In this document: in pieces, positions 1 to 13,097 of the stretch
Numbering within the stretch: the stretch's first letter is position 1
Layout of the letters: the number at the start of each line of letters is the position of its first letter
NCBI GenBank assembly: GCA_951230915.1
Contig: OX579640.1
Location: 9,072,981-9,136,980 of the forward strand
DNA length: 64,000 bases
Direction: 5' to 3'
Source of the DNA: Antitrichia curtipendula
Lineage: Eukaryota; Streptophyta; Bryopsida; Hypnales; Leucodontaceae
The notes under the pieces: generated by a model
What the model was told of the DNA's origin: nothing
Seen by the model: the letters and a program-made list of their open reading frames with translations, nothing else
The model's database searches: none
Position numbers and translations under genes: made by a program

Positions 1-197
1 TGAATGCTAATATCCTCCAACTTGTATGGTCAAACTTCATGAATTTTTTGCCACATGATCTCAAACAAGTAAAATATAAGATCCTATGTTTAGATTTATT
101 TTTTAAAGTATTTTTTATTTTTTGGAATGAACGCAATAGAGTTGGCAATTTGGGTGGTTTTTGACCAAAAAAATGGCCTTGGTCCTTTAGGTGTTAA
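1..197 (+). mobile_element. TTAA-bounded element, right part only (cut by window start)
   Basis: The right terminus reads GGTCCTTTAGGTGTTAA and ends in TTAA at 194-197. The sequence from base 1 is closely similar to 4021-4221, the right part of the complete element at 3635-4221, so the window opens inside a second copy. It carries the conserved internal block A (1-96). No coding capacity. Small open frames across it are chance. Confidence 0.7.
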
Positions 198-1557
198 ATT
201 GCCAACGAGTTTGAACATAAACTTAAATAGTTTAGTGAAATTTGAACAAGCTTTCAAATTTTGAACAATTAATTTATGCAAATATGTTCTACAAACAAAC
301 AAAGTTGTTTTATGCACCCATTTGAATGTTTGAAGATTCTTGTTTTAGGTCTCTAACATTAGTTTTGAAAATATTTTGAATTTTTTTAATGTAAAATATT
401 TTACAATTTAAATAGAGTAAGAAAATTTTACTTCAAAAAACTTATTATTTTCAATTTGAGAATTGGTCCTTCAAAAATGATTTTCAAAATTCAAATAGGA
501 TACACAAATTCTTTTAAAAATTCATATTTAGAATTTAGCATTTAAACTTGGAATAAATAGTAATCAATCTTTCATCAATTTTAGATGGAATTTCTAATTT
601 TAAAAAAACAATCTATTGTTCAGAGCAAAGATACAGTGAACCTTGAACAACTTTTGTTTAAAAGTCATAATTTGATCATTTAAGATTCTAAGTTATAGTT
701 TATAACAAAGCTTCATATTTTTAAAGCTGACTACTTCCAATCATCAAAGTGTTGATAATCAAATCATGCTCAAATGCTTATTTGAACGATTTTAGATTCT
801 AGTTGCCTTGAGGTATGTGAGAATTTAACTTTTGAATTGAGCAATTCATTACATGCCAAAGACGTTATCGAGGCCACTTCACACTATGGCCAAAAGTCGA
901 GAGGCAGTGGATATCCACCAATCAAATTTCAAGATACCCAAAGTTTGGCCCTTCGACCCTTCACACTAGAAGACACAAGTCCGAAGACCATTGCCCTCCA
1001 ACAACCTATATGGCAACAAATTGCCTAGATGCTAACGAACTCTCAAAGGAAGATTTGATCAACTAGAAATAGAGATTTCAACCGTTAGGTTGGTAGGTGG
1101 GAGTTAATTGCTAAGAATTTAGATTTTGGGCTTAGCCTTTGGAGGCTTCATCCTATGATTGGCCAAAGGCTCTGATTCCTACATTTTATTGCCTATTTAT
1201 TGCTCAATTTTTTGGACCCTCAACAAAGTTTGGCCACTCAATCCTACATCCTCTGAATTTGGACGACCATAATGTGAAGTGTGAAGTGTCCCTCATTTTT
1301 TCGGAGAAATTTCACTCTCTTTGATAGGTTTGAGTACGTCAAACTGTGTCCCTCCAAAAATTATGGTAGTGATGTGAAGGCTTGCGGTAAATATTGTTCC
1401 AAACAAAAAAATATTGGCTAGAGAAGTCTCCCCACCTCAACAATTTAAAAAAAAATCATTTTGGAGAAGTAACGAGCTATTTCTTCAATAGACATGCAAT
1501 ACTCAGGTGATACTTGGTGATATATGCATCAAAATGGCTATTGGTCCTAAAAAACAA
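198..1557. other. AT-rich intergenic DNA, no gene seen
   Basis: Poly-A/T-rich sequence without a convincing reading frame. Short frames at 837-1028 and 1139-1324 have no recognisable domain and no support. The stretch 780-1330 is slightly less AT-rich and may be a worn repeat. Confidence 0.6.
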
Positions 1558-1559
1558 TA

Positions 1560-2189
1560 CTCCCTCCGTCCCAAAATGATCTTCCAAATGGCCTTAGTTT
1601 CTTGTCCCAAAATGATCTTCCTAGGTGACGTGGAAGAAGAGCCCGGGAAATCAAGCCTTTGCACAGTAGGGTCACAAAAATTCCTCCTGTAATGGGTAAT
1701 TCCTCCCAAGCTTTGGGGTAGTGGAGCCAAGCAATAATGTGGGCAAAAAGGTGGTGGCAAGGATGACATAGCCATTACCTGTTAATAGTCGACATATTTT
1801 GGACAGATATTCTGAATTAGTAATTGCAACACCTTAACTATTGCACACTGGAAATGACTTTTTGAGGCTACAATTAGCTTAGTGATTTTGTAAGTTGAAC
1901 CATTGCGGGAATGACCACGCACAACGCGGGAAGAGAAAGGAACGCAACTCCACAGCGCGGGAGTTCATGAAACGATTGGCCACCGGTACTCCAAAATAAT
2001 GACCCCAAAATGCCTCTCTTCAATCCATTATAGCTAAATTTTCAGAACTTATCCAAAAGTGAAATTTTGAGGACAGTACAAGTGCATCAAAATCTACTTA
2101 CCGGTTAAAAAAAAATTGAAAAATTGTTAATTTCAAGCTTATTCTAGACCATTTTGTCAAAGAAGAAGATCATTTTGGGACGGAGGGAG
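1560..2189 (+). mobile_element. Stowaway-type MITE (Tc1/mariner-like), 630 bp
   Basis: Terminal inverted repeats begin CTCCCTCCGTCCCAAAATG at 1560 and end with the inverse at 2189. A TA dinucleotide lies directly outside each end (1558-1559 and 2190-2191), the duplication expected for Stowaway elements. The left end repeats its GTCCCAAAATGATCTTCC subterminal motif about 45 bp further in. The interior is less AT-rich than the surroundings, with CGCGGG motifs near 1905-1965. There is no transposase. A reverse-oriented relative lies at 23515-24084. Confidence 0.88.
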
Positions 2190-2191
2190 TA

Positions 2192-3634
2192 GTAATTTAG
2201 CTATTTTGATCCCCACACATGAAAATTTCGTTCACAAAATATTACCAACATCTTTTGGTTGCTCCCAACTGGCAGAAAATCGTGCATAAAAAAACACTGC
2301 CCCACGTTGAACTCACTCCCCATATTCCACCTTTGTCTACAGAACCAGCTGCTCTGTGTGTGTATTGCAAGTTTGGGTTGTTTTGCCCTCTTGTCTTTTT
2401 TTGCCTGAATTGCAATTTTCATTTTTTGCCTTTTTTTTTTTTGAAACACATGGACGATCATTTTTTGCCTTTGAAGAACAAAAAACAAGTCTTTGTCTCT
2501 CTCAGGAATTTTCCATTCTTCAGCAGGGCTTTCAAGTTAGTTTTATACTTATTTATTAAAAGATATTCTGGATGTATTTTTGACTTCTGTAGACCACTGT
2601 TTCCCCTTTTCCCCCGTACAGCCCCACATTCCACAGATATTTGCTTAACTTAGTGACTGTATGGAACTGGGTTCCAAGCATGTGTCAACAACCCTATCTC
2701 AATAATTGGGAGATGTGTTTTCATGTAGCAAAAGGTGGGACCGTCTACACAGTGTCGACCATGTGAGGAACAAGGCGGATTTGCGGAAATCCGGCGGGCA
2801 GGGCCCGGGGCCATCCACTTTCTGGTTCAATGCTCCCCCCGCCTACCGTACTCTCAAGTCCGTCTTTGGAGACGAGACGCGACGACGCAACCCACAAGCG
2901 GAGAGTGAGTTCATTAATGAAGGATTTGCTTCTAACTTATTACTTGTGGCAGGAAAGAACGAGGTTTTGTGCTACTGAGGGGAGGGGACCCGTGGCATTT
3001 GACTTTTGTCTTTTCCTCTGCACCCTTGGGAGTCGGATTGGGGGTGTATTCCTTTCTTTCTCATTTTTAGTGATGTTGAGCGCCACTTTTCAAAAAAGAG
3101 AAGAAGAAAAATGTGAGACTTCACGTGACGTTGTATAACCACGCAATGATCCTCCCCATGCTCATAAGGTATAGTGCCCCCTCTCGATACGTGGGGAGGG
3201 AATTATTAGTTAATGCAAAGGTTGGGGTTGGTTGAAGAGCCATACAAGACAATTTTATTCATTATAGTTGAGGTCCTTTTTTCAAAGATGCAAAAGGGAC
3301 ACCTATCTCAGTGGTAAACAATGTTATGCATTCTCAGTTTTAGAATAAGTAAAAAGGGATGTGTTATAATGGTTCAAGACACAAAATCATTTGCTAACGC
3401 AAAGATACATATTGCATTTTTCAATGTGACCAATAGTGAGAATGTTAAGGCATAGATGCTTCTGGAGACTTATGTGATTCAAATTCAAAGTCCATAAGAA
3501 TTCCCTCAAGAATATAAGATTTTTTTTCTTTCAATTACTAGCAAAACATGTGACTTCAATTTCTATTCCAAAATATTGATTCAACTATTCAATAGTTGCT
3601 TTATGCACCCCTTAGAGATTGGAGTATTTATCTC
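2192..3634. other. Intergenic DNA with a GC-richer island at about 2690-3240
   Basis: Frames of 90-144 codons occur here (for example 2219-2653 and 2706-2978), but none has a recognisable domain or clear splice-bounded structure. The island near 2740-2900 contains CG-rich motifs and could be a decayed exon or an old insertion; no function can be assigned. Confidence 0.45.
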
Positions 3635-4221
3635 TTAACCCCTAAAGGACCGTTTGTCCCCCTCAGGGAACAATTTGGATCCGAGTAGGTTCCTACTATC
3701 TCAATTTGTAGTAAATTTCTTTGAGATTTTTGAGATTGTGTAGTTTTGTGAGAGCTTCGTGGATATATAATTTTTGTTTCAATCGGATGCTAGATGAAAA
3801 AGTTATGGCCTAATAAGCAAGAAATGGATATTGGCGGGCAGCCCCCCAAAAATCAAAAAAAGTCAAAAAAAAAATTTGAATTTTTTTCTAAAATAAAATG
3901 TTTTTGTCTATACGTGAAGCTTTGGTTCATTCTATTTGGACTACGGATGAGAAAGTTATGGACAATCTTAGTTTTTCGGGCAGTCTAAGCATCTTCAAAA
4001 AAAAACTTTTTGCCCAACTTTGAATGCTAATATCTTCCAATTTGTACTGTCAAATTTGATGAAATTTTTACTACATGATCTCAGACAAGTTAAGTACAAG
4101 ATTTTACGGTTAGATTACAAAAAAAATAAAAAATAATTTTGGTTTCCTTAAATGAATACAACAAAATTGGCAATTTTGAGTGGGTTTTGACATAAAACAC
4201 CGGGGGGGCTTTAGGGGTTAA
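3635..4221 (+). mobile_element. TTAA-bounded non-autonomous element, complete, 587 bp (family A)
   Basis: The left end is TTAA (3635-3638) followed by CCCCTAAAGGACCG; the right end is GGGCTTTAGGGG followed by TTAA (4218-4221). The first ~10 bases of the two ends are inverted repeats. TTAA flanks with a C-run terminus are the piggyBac-type signature. Internal content includes two AAAGTTATGG-type motifs (block B, near 3797 and 3952) and block A at 4021-4116. Related copies are at 1-197, 5225-5595, 12496-13083, 16781-17346 and 63286-63466. No open frame of transposase size, so it would depend on a transposase supplied elsewhere. Confidence 0.8.
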
Positions 4222-5224
4222 GTTATAACATGAGATAATGAAGAGGGAGTATCAATCACAAACAATACTTCATAATATTTGGTGGAATTAATAAAAGAAA
4301 ACTCCTATGATGAACTATAAATTGATAGAAAATTTATTAAAATAAACTTTAAACTTTCGATTTTCCTTTTCAGCTCTATATTTCTTCTAGCAAGCAATTA
4401 TTCAAAAATAAATAAAACAATAAATGATCATATTTCCCATTTTTAAACAGAAAGAGACATGAAAAATTGAATGTAATCACAAATTAAGATTCTAAATGAC
4501 TAATGTTTTTTCAATTTATATAATTTTGAAATTTTATTTAAGATTACATTCATTTCAAAAGTATATCCAAAATATGTAGTAATATAAATATACAGGTATA
4601 GAAAGTACATTGACCACTTTACAATTCAGTAATTTTTAATACAATCCTTTTTTTGAATGATCAAGAACTTGTAACAATATTTTCAAGGATGCTACTTTTT
4701 GGGTGATACTTCACTCTATGATTCTAATTTTAGCTAGAAGTATTCACTTTATACAACCATCATATTAAAATTTCAGTTACATACACTGAAAAGACCAAAG
4801 AGAAAAAAAGCTTGAAATGGTCATTTTTAGAATCAATGTGAATTATAAGTTTGTTCATAATTGGAGTAGGAAAGGACCCTTTGTTTAACAATCTGTCATA
4901 CATATTCCTAAGTGAAAATTATTTCGTATAATCTATTGTAGTCTCCCCATACTTATTTAAGTTATTTAGTGGTCTTCTATTTATTACTCTAGAGTTTTTT
5001 TGCATTCATTAAAAATTTGTTAAGTTTTCACTCATTAAAAAATTGTTAAGTAGAAGTAGGTTCAAGATTGAAGGAAAAATTAAATCATTAATAGCTCTAA
5101 GATAGAATTGAAATATACTAGTCTCAATGGTGAGATTGTTCTAGCAAGAAATCTTGACCTTGTGAAACTTTCTTTTTTTTAAATTGTTAAAATTGAGTTC
5201 AGAAATGAGTCCTACAAGTTATTT
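4222..5224. repeat. AT-rich repeat relics
   Basis: No gene. The stretch 5040-5220 is similar to 12240-12420, so it belongs to an older dispersed repeat or to a longer version of the adjoining TTAA element. The remainder shows no structure I can name. Confidence 0.45.
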
Positions 5225-5595
5225 TTTCAAAAAGATTCTCTAATTGCCCGAAAAATAAGATTGACCATAACTTTTGCATAACAAATCCAAGTGGAATGAA
5301 TCAAAGCTTCCCGTGTAAATAAAAATAAAATCTATATGAAACAAATTTTTAAAATTTTTAATTTAAAGTTTTTTTGAGGATTTTTTTCTGCCCGCCGAAC
5401 TAAAATTTGGGGGTTTTGTGCCATAACTTTTGCTCCCGGGCACCGATTGAAATATAAATCACATTTTGGAACGCTAATGTGATTCTCTATCTTCACAAAA
5501 AAAATTCAGAAAATCACAAAAAATATTGAGACCGTAGGAGCCTGCCCGAAATCCATTTTGTCCCCCGAGGGGACAATTGGGACTTTAGGGGTTAA
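5225..5595 (-). mobile_element. TTAA-bounded element, partial (family A, inverted)
   Basis: The right terminus is GGGACTTTAGGGG followed by TTAA (5592-5595). The reverse complement of this stretch matches about 3635-3980, including the GTCCCCC/GGGGGAC subterminal motif, the GGAGCCTGCCCG segment and both block-B motifs (CCATAACTTTTGC near 5266 and 5422). Block A and the opposite terminus are absent, so it is truncated or continues into the repeat at 5040-5220. Confidence 0.65.
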
Positions 5596-6371
5596 TGGAT
5601 GATTATTCCTTGTTCAAGGAAGGGGGAACTTGTCACCCTAGAGACATGTGGCATTTTCTTCGAGGAAGGATAAGGAGGGTCCTTTGCTCCAAATCAAGTA
5701 AGATTTCAATTTCAATTTTTTGATGAAATGAAACTAATAGACAAATTCATGCCATTTCAAGAAACAAATCAAACACCTAACTAAGGTTAGTGTCTTGGCA
5801 ACAAAAATAATACACCAAAATAGTACTAGTTGAAAGATGTCTCAATGATGAATTATACCCAATGTGGGGCTTAAAAGTGAGTCAACACAGATCATGTTTC
5901 TACTCGTGCAAACTACATTAATTTGTCCTACTGGTACAAGTGACACTAATTCATCAAAGTTACAGTATTTGTATTTTTACTTCTGTTAGTTGCAACATTA
6001 CGATGTGAAACAAATTTGTACCAAAAATGAAATTTTGTGATGACACTAATTTTAAAGTTTTTAGACAAACATTGAATTTTATTTCCAGTGGCGAAAAGGA
6101 AACCCATAAAACAACACTTGGGAAATGAGTCACACTAATTTTTATAGGTGATGCTAAATGCCCCCTAATAGGCCCCATCAGATCAGTTGTCTCAACAGCT
6201 AGTTTGACCGTGGTCCAGTTTGCAGAGACCATACCTCTCTTGCTTGCCTGCCCAGAGAAAACATTGTTTTTTTTAATACAGATTCCTGGCCTGAACTTGA
6301 ACTTTTAAGTAGCAAATTAGAGTCCAATTACAGTATTTGAAAATGGCATGGGCACCTAACTAAACCTAAAT
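5596..6371. other. AT-rich intergenic DNA, no gene seen
   Basis: No convincing frame, RNA gene or repeat boundary was seen. Confidence 0.55.
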
Positions 6372-7351
6372 TTAACCCCAAAGTGACAAAGAAGACAGAA
6401 AGTGTCCTCACACAATTTCAAGTCCAGTTCAAAGTGCTGTAACTTTTGCATCCAAGGTCCAAATTCAATAAAACTTGTTGGAAAAGTTGCGTTCTACCCT
6501 CTAGTCTGTGTGGTAAAGTTTTCAGATCAATCCAAGGTTTATTGATTTTTTGGAAGCCAATCGAAGTTCACAACTTCAATTTGAGTTCACCAAATTGTAT
6601 TTTAGGGCTGCAACTTCAGGGCCTTGTATCTCCTTCATCCATTGCTCATTTTCAGTAAATAGAAATTGGGTTTTGTTCCCCTTGAAGTATAGTTATTGTG
6701 GTAAAGTTTTCATGTCAATCCAAATTGTTTTGAATGTTTGGGAGCAATTCGAAGTTCCAAATCCTGCCATTTTTGGAGTATAGTGAACTTTGGCGGCTTG
6801 TTTTTTCTTCATACAGAGTCCATTTTCAATAATTCTTTTTGGAAAAATTGCGCATACTAGTCTAGTTTGTGTGGCTAAAATTTCATGTTAATCCAAGAAT
6901 TAATGAGTGACAGAGAAGCATTCTAGTAGAAGGAGGTTCAGCTTTAGATCTGTTTTTTGCAATTTTTCTTGCTGATTTTTGACATTTCAAAGCTGTTTTG
7001 TAGACACAATGAGTCAATTGAATGAATTTTTTTTTCCACCAATGTGTTTGTATTCTAGTTTTGAATCATTTTGTAGTGTAAAGTTTTTTCATTTGAGTAG
7101 GTTTAGAAATCAAATTTCACCTCCAAATGTGTTTTTGGGAAAATTTCAGCATCCATTTTCAACACTAAAACATTATGATCTTGCAATCTATGTGACCAAT
7201 TGACTTCAAATTTTGTACATGTCATCTACAACATGTACACTACAAGATTGTACGGTTGAGATTTGTATAACTTGAAGACATTTAGATCCATAAAGCTTCA
7301 AAAGCAATGATGTTTTTGAACCCCAGAAATTGAATGTCACTTTGGGGTTAA
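6372..7351 (+). mobile_element. TTAA-bounded element, complete, 980 bp, with internal triplication (family D)
   Basis: Ends are TTAA-CCCCAAAGTGACA (6372) and TGTCACTTTGGGG-TTAA (7351): a perfect 13-bp terminal inverted repeat with TTAA on both sides. The interior carries three tandem, diverged copies of a unit of about 185 bp starting near 6440, 6617 and 6800. Each contains a GTGTGGTAAAGTTTTCAG-like motif and an AATCGAAGTTC-like motif. Block A lies at 7161-7263. A related inverted element is at 29079-30046 with different terminal bases. Short open frames across it (70-77 codons) follow the repeat and are not credible genes. Confidence 0.85.
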
Positions 7352-9449
7352 GTTAACCTGGTTAAGTTAATCCCCTGGTTTGATGGTGGTGGTACCCACC
7401 CCACCCCAGGTGCTTGGCTGCACGATGGATGTAGGCATCCATGGATGTAGGCATCATGGCATCCTTCTAAATTCCCACTTGGCATGCATCCCATCATCCC
7501 ATCATCCCATCATGTCTCCACCCCAGGCACGACATACCTTCTGTTCAGGGAAGTGTTGGCAAATGGAACTGACTGCATGATAGGAGCCATGCAGGCCAAT
7601 CCAGTGCATGCAAAGGACGGGAGGGATCGGGGGCATGATGTGGCCAGGATGTGCAGGCCGGATAAGATTAGCAGCAGGGCATTGGTGGAACGGACCCAAC
7701 AAGGGATACAAACGCATATGGAACGCCACTAACGAACTAAGAAGGACACGAATACTAAGTTACTGACAGTAGGTGTACCGGGAATTAGAGGTGCCTTTGG
7801 TTCCAATTTTTCTAATTTTCCAAATATCAGGTACGCCACATTTTTCTTACTTAACCGACAAAGATTAAAAAACAAGATTGGTGTAACCGTGAGGCTATAT
7901 TGTTGGTTAATTTATTGACCGGTTGGACCCCACATCTCCCACTCCAACCAAAACCAAATTGCAATGTACAATGTAGATAGGATTTTGGAAACTCATAATC
8001 TAAAACCAAAGTTGATGCTATAAGGTAGGAGGCTCATAAATGGCACATCTAAAGGCTGGTCTATCTTTTCGTGTATTCCATTGGATGGGAATCAGTTTAG
8101 CTCATTTTTCAGACAAATAGAAATAGATGAGGAATCTAACCCAAGTGGTTTCGTATTTTTTCAAACATTTTTGAATTACTTAGGAATTTTCAAACGAGTT
8201 GGGTCCTAGGTCCCTATTTATGATCCTAGGTCTTCTATAAATAGTTCACTTGCAATTGTACAAAAAGATGGAGAAAGCAAAGCAAATGATTGTCTCTTGC
8301 AATTGATAATGTTTTTTTCCTTGATTCATTCAATGACTGTACATGTCAATTTCAAAACCAACTCATGTCCAATTTACAGCCATTTATAGGGTCCATTCTT
8401 AATGCCCGTTCCATTTTAGAGCCTCCTACCTTAGTCTTTGTCCTTTGGATAGAGCCAAAAAATGTCAAATGGATCGGGAAGATAAAGGTTTATTTCTTTG
8501 TGTTGATGTAGGTTATATTGGATTTTTTTTTGTTTCTTTAACTTTTTATTTGAAAAACGGTAATTTTAAAAGTTTCAGTGAAATAATTGAAGGCATGTAA
8601 TATTCATAATGAACTTTGAATAGGATTTACTGAAGCAGTAGATAGGATTTTGGAAACTCAGATTCTAAAACTATAAATGATGCCATAATTTCTACCTTTA
8701 AGATAGAGCTAACAAACATCAAATGAATCCATAAAGATAAAGGTCTATTTCTTGATGTTGATTTTTTTATAAAAAATTAATAATTTTTTATTTGAAAAAC
8801 ATTCATTTTAAAAGTTTCAGTGGAGATAATCAAAGACACGTAATTTTCTTAATGAACCTCTAAGTAGGACCTTATGTAAATGTTTATTATGCACAAAAAA
8901 TATCCTAGTTCAATGACAAAGTTGATTTTATAGCTCCTAATTCTTCATCATTTTTGTTTAGCCATTGGCTTTCCCATCTTCTTCATTGTTATCTTCATTT
9001 TTCCAAGACATACTTATTGGCCATTGCATTAATTTTTGTCAAAAAAGATATCCCAAAATGATCGAAGGGTGTCCTTTGTGCTCTGATAAGTTTTAGAGAA
9101 GCAAAATTTGCATCTCAATTTTTCCATCTTGTAGTTGAAATTTTCACATATAGATCCTAATAAGGATTGTCTTGAATATATTTTCATAGAATTTGGATTA
9201 GAATTACAAAGTAATGTCACCAATTTATTTTTTATTTTTTTAACACATGCGAGTTGGAGAAGAAGATATAAAATTTACATCTTAGTTTGTTTTTCTTGAA
9301 TTTTTTCCATGGATATACAACTAAATTTCAAATTAAGTCATTGACATATAGAAGGTGCAAGACACTTACATTATCCTAGAAATAAAACTAAAAGATGAAC
9401 CATGCATGTGCAAATTTATAAAAAATAACTTTTCATCAATGTTGTAAGG
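7352..9449. repeat. Intergenic DNA with a local GC island and a direct duplication
   Basis: 7380-7760 is GC-richer and low-complexity: ATGGATGTAGGCATC occurs twice near 7425-7455 and a CCCATCAT run lies at about 7490-7515. 8448-8640 and 8696-8880 are diverged direct copies of one unit (motifs GATAAAGGT.TATTTCTT and AAAAGTTTCAGTG in both). The phrase GATAGGATTTTGGAAACTC occurs at 7976 and 8641. The 8020-8220 segment resembles 41280-41460. No protein-coding gene is supported. Confidence 0.5.
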
Positions 9450-9600
9450 TAAATATCTTACTAATGGTGGGGTTTTATTCTTTAAAATTTTGTAACAATA
9501 TATTTCAATGAATTAGCTACAAGGTGTTACGGTTGGATTAAGAAAATTAATAAAAACAAAATTCTTTTTTTAGTTGCCAAGGTTTAAACCAAAAATACAT
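9450..9600 (+). mobile_element. Relic of a TTAA-type element (block A only)
   Basis: The stretch contains ATATCTTACTAATGG and then CTACAAGGTGTTACGGTTGG, matching block A of the complete elements in order and spacing, followed by a GTTGCCAAGG-like motif seen near their right ends. The TTAA terminus itself is not recognisable. This is an old, eroded copy. Confidence 0.4.
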
Positions 9601-12409
9601 TTCACCTCATAATTCTACAATTGTTTTGTCAAATTGGACACAATTTAGTTTGCTAGAAAGCTAGCAACATGACAAAAGTTCCCTTAATAACAATTTGAAA
9701 AATATTTGGCCCAAAAAATAAAAAAGCCCAATATAGGCTTCCCTATTATTTAGAGGGTAATGATTAAATTTTAAAAATTATCACCTCTAATTATAATTTT
9801 TTGAATTCATAGTCTAGTGCCCCTTCTATAATCATGGCATAGTATATCAAACAACAATAAGCTGTACAATAAGAGTCTCTATCCTTGTAGCATAGGCTTG
9901 ATTTTTAGTAAAGTAGGTAGTCAAACATCTTTATGGTAGTTATTTGTTGGTGTAGGGCTTGACTTTTGGGGGGGTCCGGAGTCAATAAATGAAGTTGTTT
10001 AATTTTGCCTTTTAAAGATATATTTCTATGAAAACTAAAGTAAAAAATTGAAAATTTTACATAGTGATGGATAGTGGAGGCCAATATTGCGGCTTTTGAG
10101 GTGATAGTAATAGTGTATAATTATGTATAAACCCAATACAAGGGTAGTCATGGAATTGTTTTTGTACATGTGGCATGTAGCCATTGGACAAAAATCATTT
10201 CTAGTTCCCTAAGTTAAAACACTCAGTCTCCATATTTACTTCTTTGCAACCTAGGGCGGTAGTACGTTCCATGGGTTGGATTGTTCGCCCATTAAAGTGG
10301 TACGTGAGACAGTTTGGTCCATTTCCCTCCTTCTCAATTCCTTTCTTTGCGCAACAAACCCTAATTTACATTAAAAAATTCAATTCCATATTGTTTCATT
10401 TAACATAAATTTTTTACATTCAATCCTAAAGCCTAATCTCTTCAACATTTTTTTCTTTAATCTCATATCTCCTTCTCTTTCTTTGTTTCCTTCTAGTTCC
10501 TAAAATTGTCCTCAGATGAAGAAGCATTTAGAAATACACAAATATTTTAATTAAAAATCATTAATTAATAACAAAAAAACAATAATAATTATACAACTAT
10601 CATAAAATTTGAGCATTCAAAAATGTATAAACACTCTCTAATACTAAACTCCTTATTCAAAATTCATGAGCTTTCACGAGCATTCCATTCCTATGCAATT
10701 CAAAGCATCAACACCCTTACAAATCAAGATACAAATTGCCGAATTCAAACTCTACCAATTCACCTCCAAATACTATACACATTACGCAGTGGTGGAAATT
10801 GACTAACTGGACATTGCATCACCCAATCCTCCTCTACATGCATCAAGCCAATTGACTAACTTTGAAATTAATATCAAAATGATGAAATTTCAAGCAGAAT
10901 ACAAAACAATGTAGAAACAAATTACAGCTGGAGACTTACAATAATCCTTGAGGCGCTTTGTTTCATCTTTGGCCCACTTTTTGTATTTCATTGTCTTCTT
11001 CCATAGATAGCTTAGTCAAGCTGCACAATAAGAAAAAACCACAAATCAAATAACTCAACACTGTATTGCATTAAAAATGGCATCCGAAAACATAAAACTT
11101 CAAATAATGCTTGCATAGAGAGATAAACTATCCAATAATGTTTACTTGGGAAAGATTAGGCAAGGAAGTCAAAAGATTGGGAAGCAAGCCTCTTCTCATG
11201 ATAGTTATTTTGTTAGTAGATTCATAGGCGTCATTGCACAATGAGCCAATCTACCACCAACATTTCACATTCATCTAGATATAAACCGCCACCTTCTCTC
11301 TTCTTGCTTGGCCTCCTTCAATATTTATCTCATTTAAAAAAAAAATTATTGAGGAATTCATATCAACAGCTTCAAAAAGGGGACAATTTTCTTTTTAAGC
11401 ACATCAACGGCTCTAGATATTTCCAAAAAAAGGGGGACAAATTTTACAAACAAGTCATGCTTACTTCTTTTCAAAGGATAATGTATGAATTTAGGAATGA
11501 TTGACTTTTATTCAAAAAGAATTCAAATTTGTATTTTATATAATTCAATAACTAAATAACTAAATTGAGTTTCTAAACCACCACTATAGCTTAAAAATTA
11601 TCCAAAAATGAGAATGTGAAAGGTCAATACATATTAATTTGGAATTGAGAAAGAATCCTAATAAGACTATTCAAATAAACTTCAGTCATAACAAATTTTG
11701 GAATGAAGTTCATGTTTCTTAATATTCATATGATACCATCAATTATAAAGTATAGAATCAACCCAATATTCCTACCATGTTTGCTCCTTTCTTCTCATGT
11801 CACATTTAATTTTAACTAAAATATTAACTCTAAAAGTTGGACACCCCAAAATTAAATGTGCATTCTTCAAACTTAATTTTAGCAAGTCCATTTTGGGTAT
11901 CTGATATAAGCCATAAAGATGACTGACAATGGTAAAATCACTTCAAAATTGTCATTTCTAGTATAAAATTTAGAATACAAATGTAGGATTCTGTATTAGA
12001 CTAGAATGAGAATGTATAGAAAAAAACTTTGATTTTATGAATTACTTCATATTAAAAATTAGATTATGATGAAAATCATTTACTTAAGTATCTTACTATT
12101 TTAAGTTATAAGATTTTGAATCCTCTTCACTTAAATATTTTTGTCTTCAAATTATTAATTTAATTTTTATAATTAAAATTTTGACTGGAGTGTCCATAAA
12201 AAAGTATTTTAAATATTTGGTATTGATTCTTTAAGAAATGGTTATGTAGAAATAGGTAGGAGTTGGTAGGAAAAATTTAATTGTCACTAGTCCTCAAAGG
12301 GAATAAAAAAAAAACAATTTCAATAGTAAGATTGCTAGCACATAAACTAAACTCTATGGTCTTACTATTTTTTGGAAAATAGTGAACAAATAATTTATTT
12401 TTTTGTAGG
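9601..12409. other. AT-rich intergenic DNA and repeat relics, no gene seen
   Basis: The longest frame (11241-11504, 87 codons) has no recognisable domain. 11880-11990 shares the phrase AAAATTGTCATTTCTAGTA with the TTAA element at 15373, so some of this is old element sequence. 12240-12409 resembles 5040-5220. Confidence 0.5.
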
Positions 12410-12495
12410 AAAATTCTTTAATTGCCTTCAAAATATGAAGCTCCATAATATTTATACCACAATGGAATGAATGATTCAAAGTACACAAAAATATA

Positions 12496-13083
12496 TTTAC
12501 CCCCTAAAAGACTCAAGCATATTTTGGACATAAATTGTAGAAAACTGCCACTTTGTAGAGTAGTGAGAAAAAAATGAAATAAAAATGTTTCAAAAAAAGT
12601 TCAATTGTACAAATTTGTGCTAGATTACTTTGGGAATGTGTGGAATTTTTTTTATAAACTTTGACCGCACGGATTGAAAGATTATAACGTTTGAAATTAG
12701 AAGAAAATGTTTTTATTTTCAACCTTGCTTGACATGGTCAACGACCTTAATTCCTCTTATAGTGAGATTTGTACACTATACACAGTTATTGTTTTTGACA
12801 TTTGCATCTTGTATCGTGTAAGCTTTACACTTGTCAAGTTTCAGAAGTAAAGGAGGAGTTTTGCAAAAGATGCCCGAAGTTGCATGAGCTGCCAAAAAAA
12901 TTTAAGGTAGCATAATTTTTGATTCAAACACCCGATTAGAAAAAAAATTAAATTTCCACCAAAGGGATATATATTCACACCTTGTGTCAAAATTTTGTGA
13001 TTATCTAACCAAAATTAACTTCATAGGAACCTACCCAAATTTTCAATTGTCCGTTCAATGGACAATTGTCCTTTACGGGTTAA
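12496..13083 (-). mobile_element. TTAA-type element, complete, 588 bp (family A, inverted, nested)
   Basis: The left end is TTTA (a one-base change from TTAA) followed by CCCCCTAAAAG at 12500; the right end is CCTTTACGGG followed by TTAA (13080-13083). Length is within one base of the complete copy at 3635-4221. Block A is on the minus strand at about 12600-12695. Subterminal GTCCGTTC...GGACAATTGTCC matches the family. It is inserted in an older copy of the same family. Confidence 0.68.
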
Positions 13084-13097
13084 TAAGAAGCAATGGT

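Noticed and set aside
2219..2653. A 144-codon plus-strand frame with overlapping minus-strand frame
   Set aside because: Phe/Leu/Cys-rich translation of T-rich sequence, no domain, no support from splice sites.
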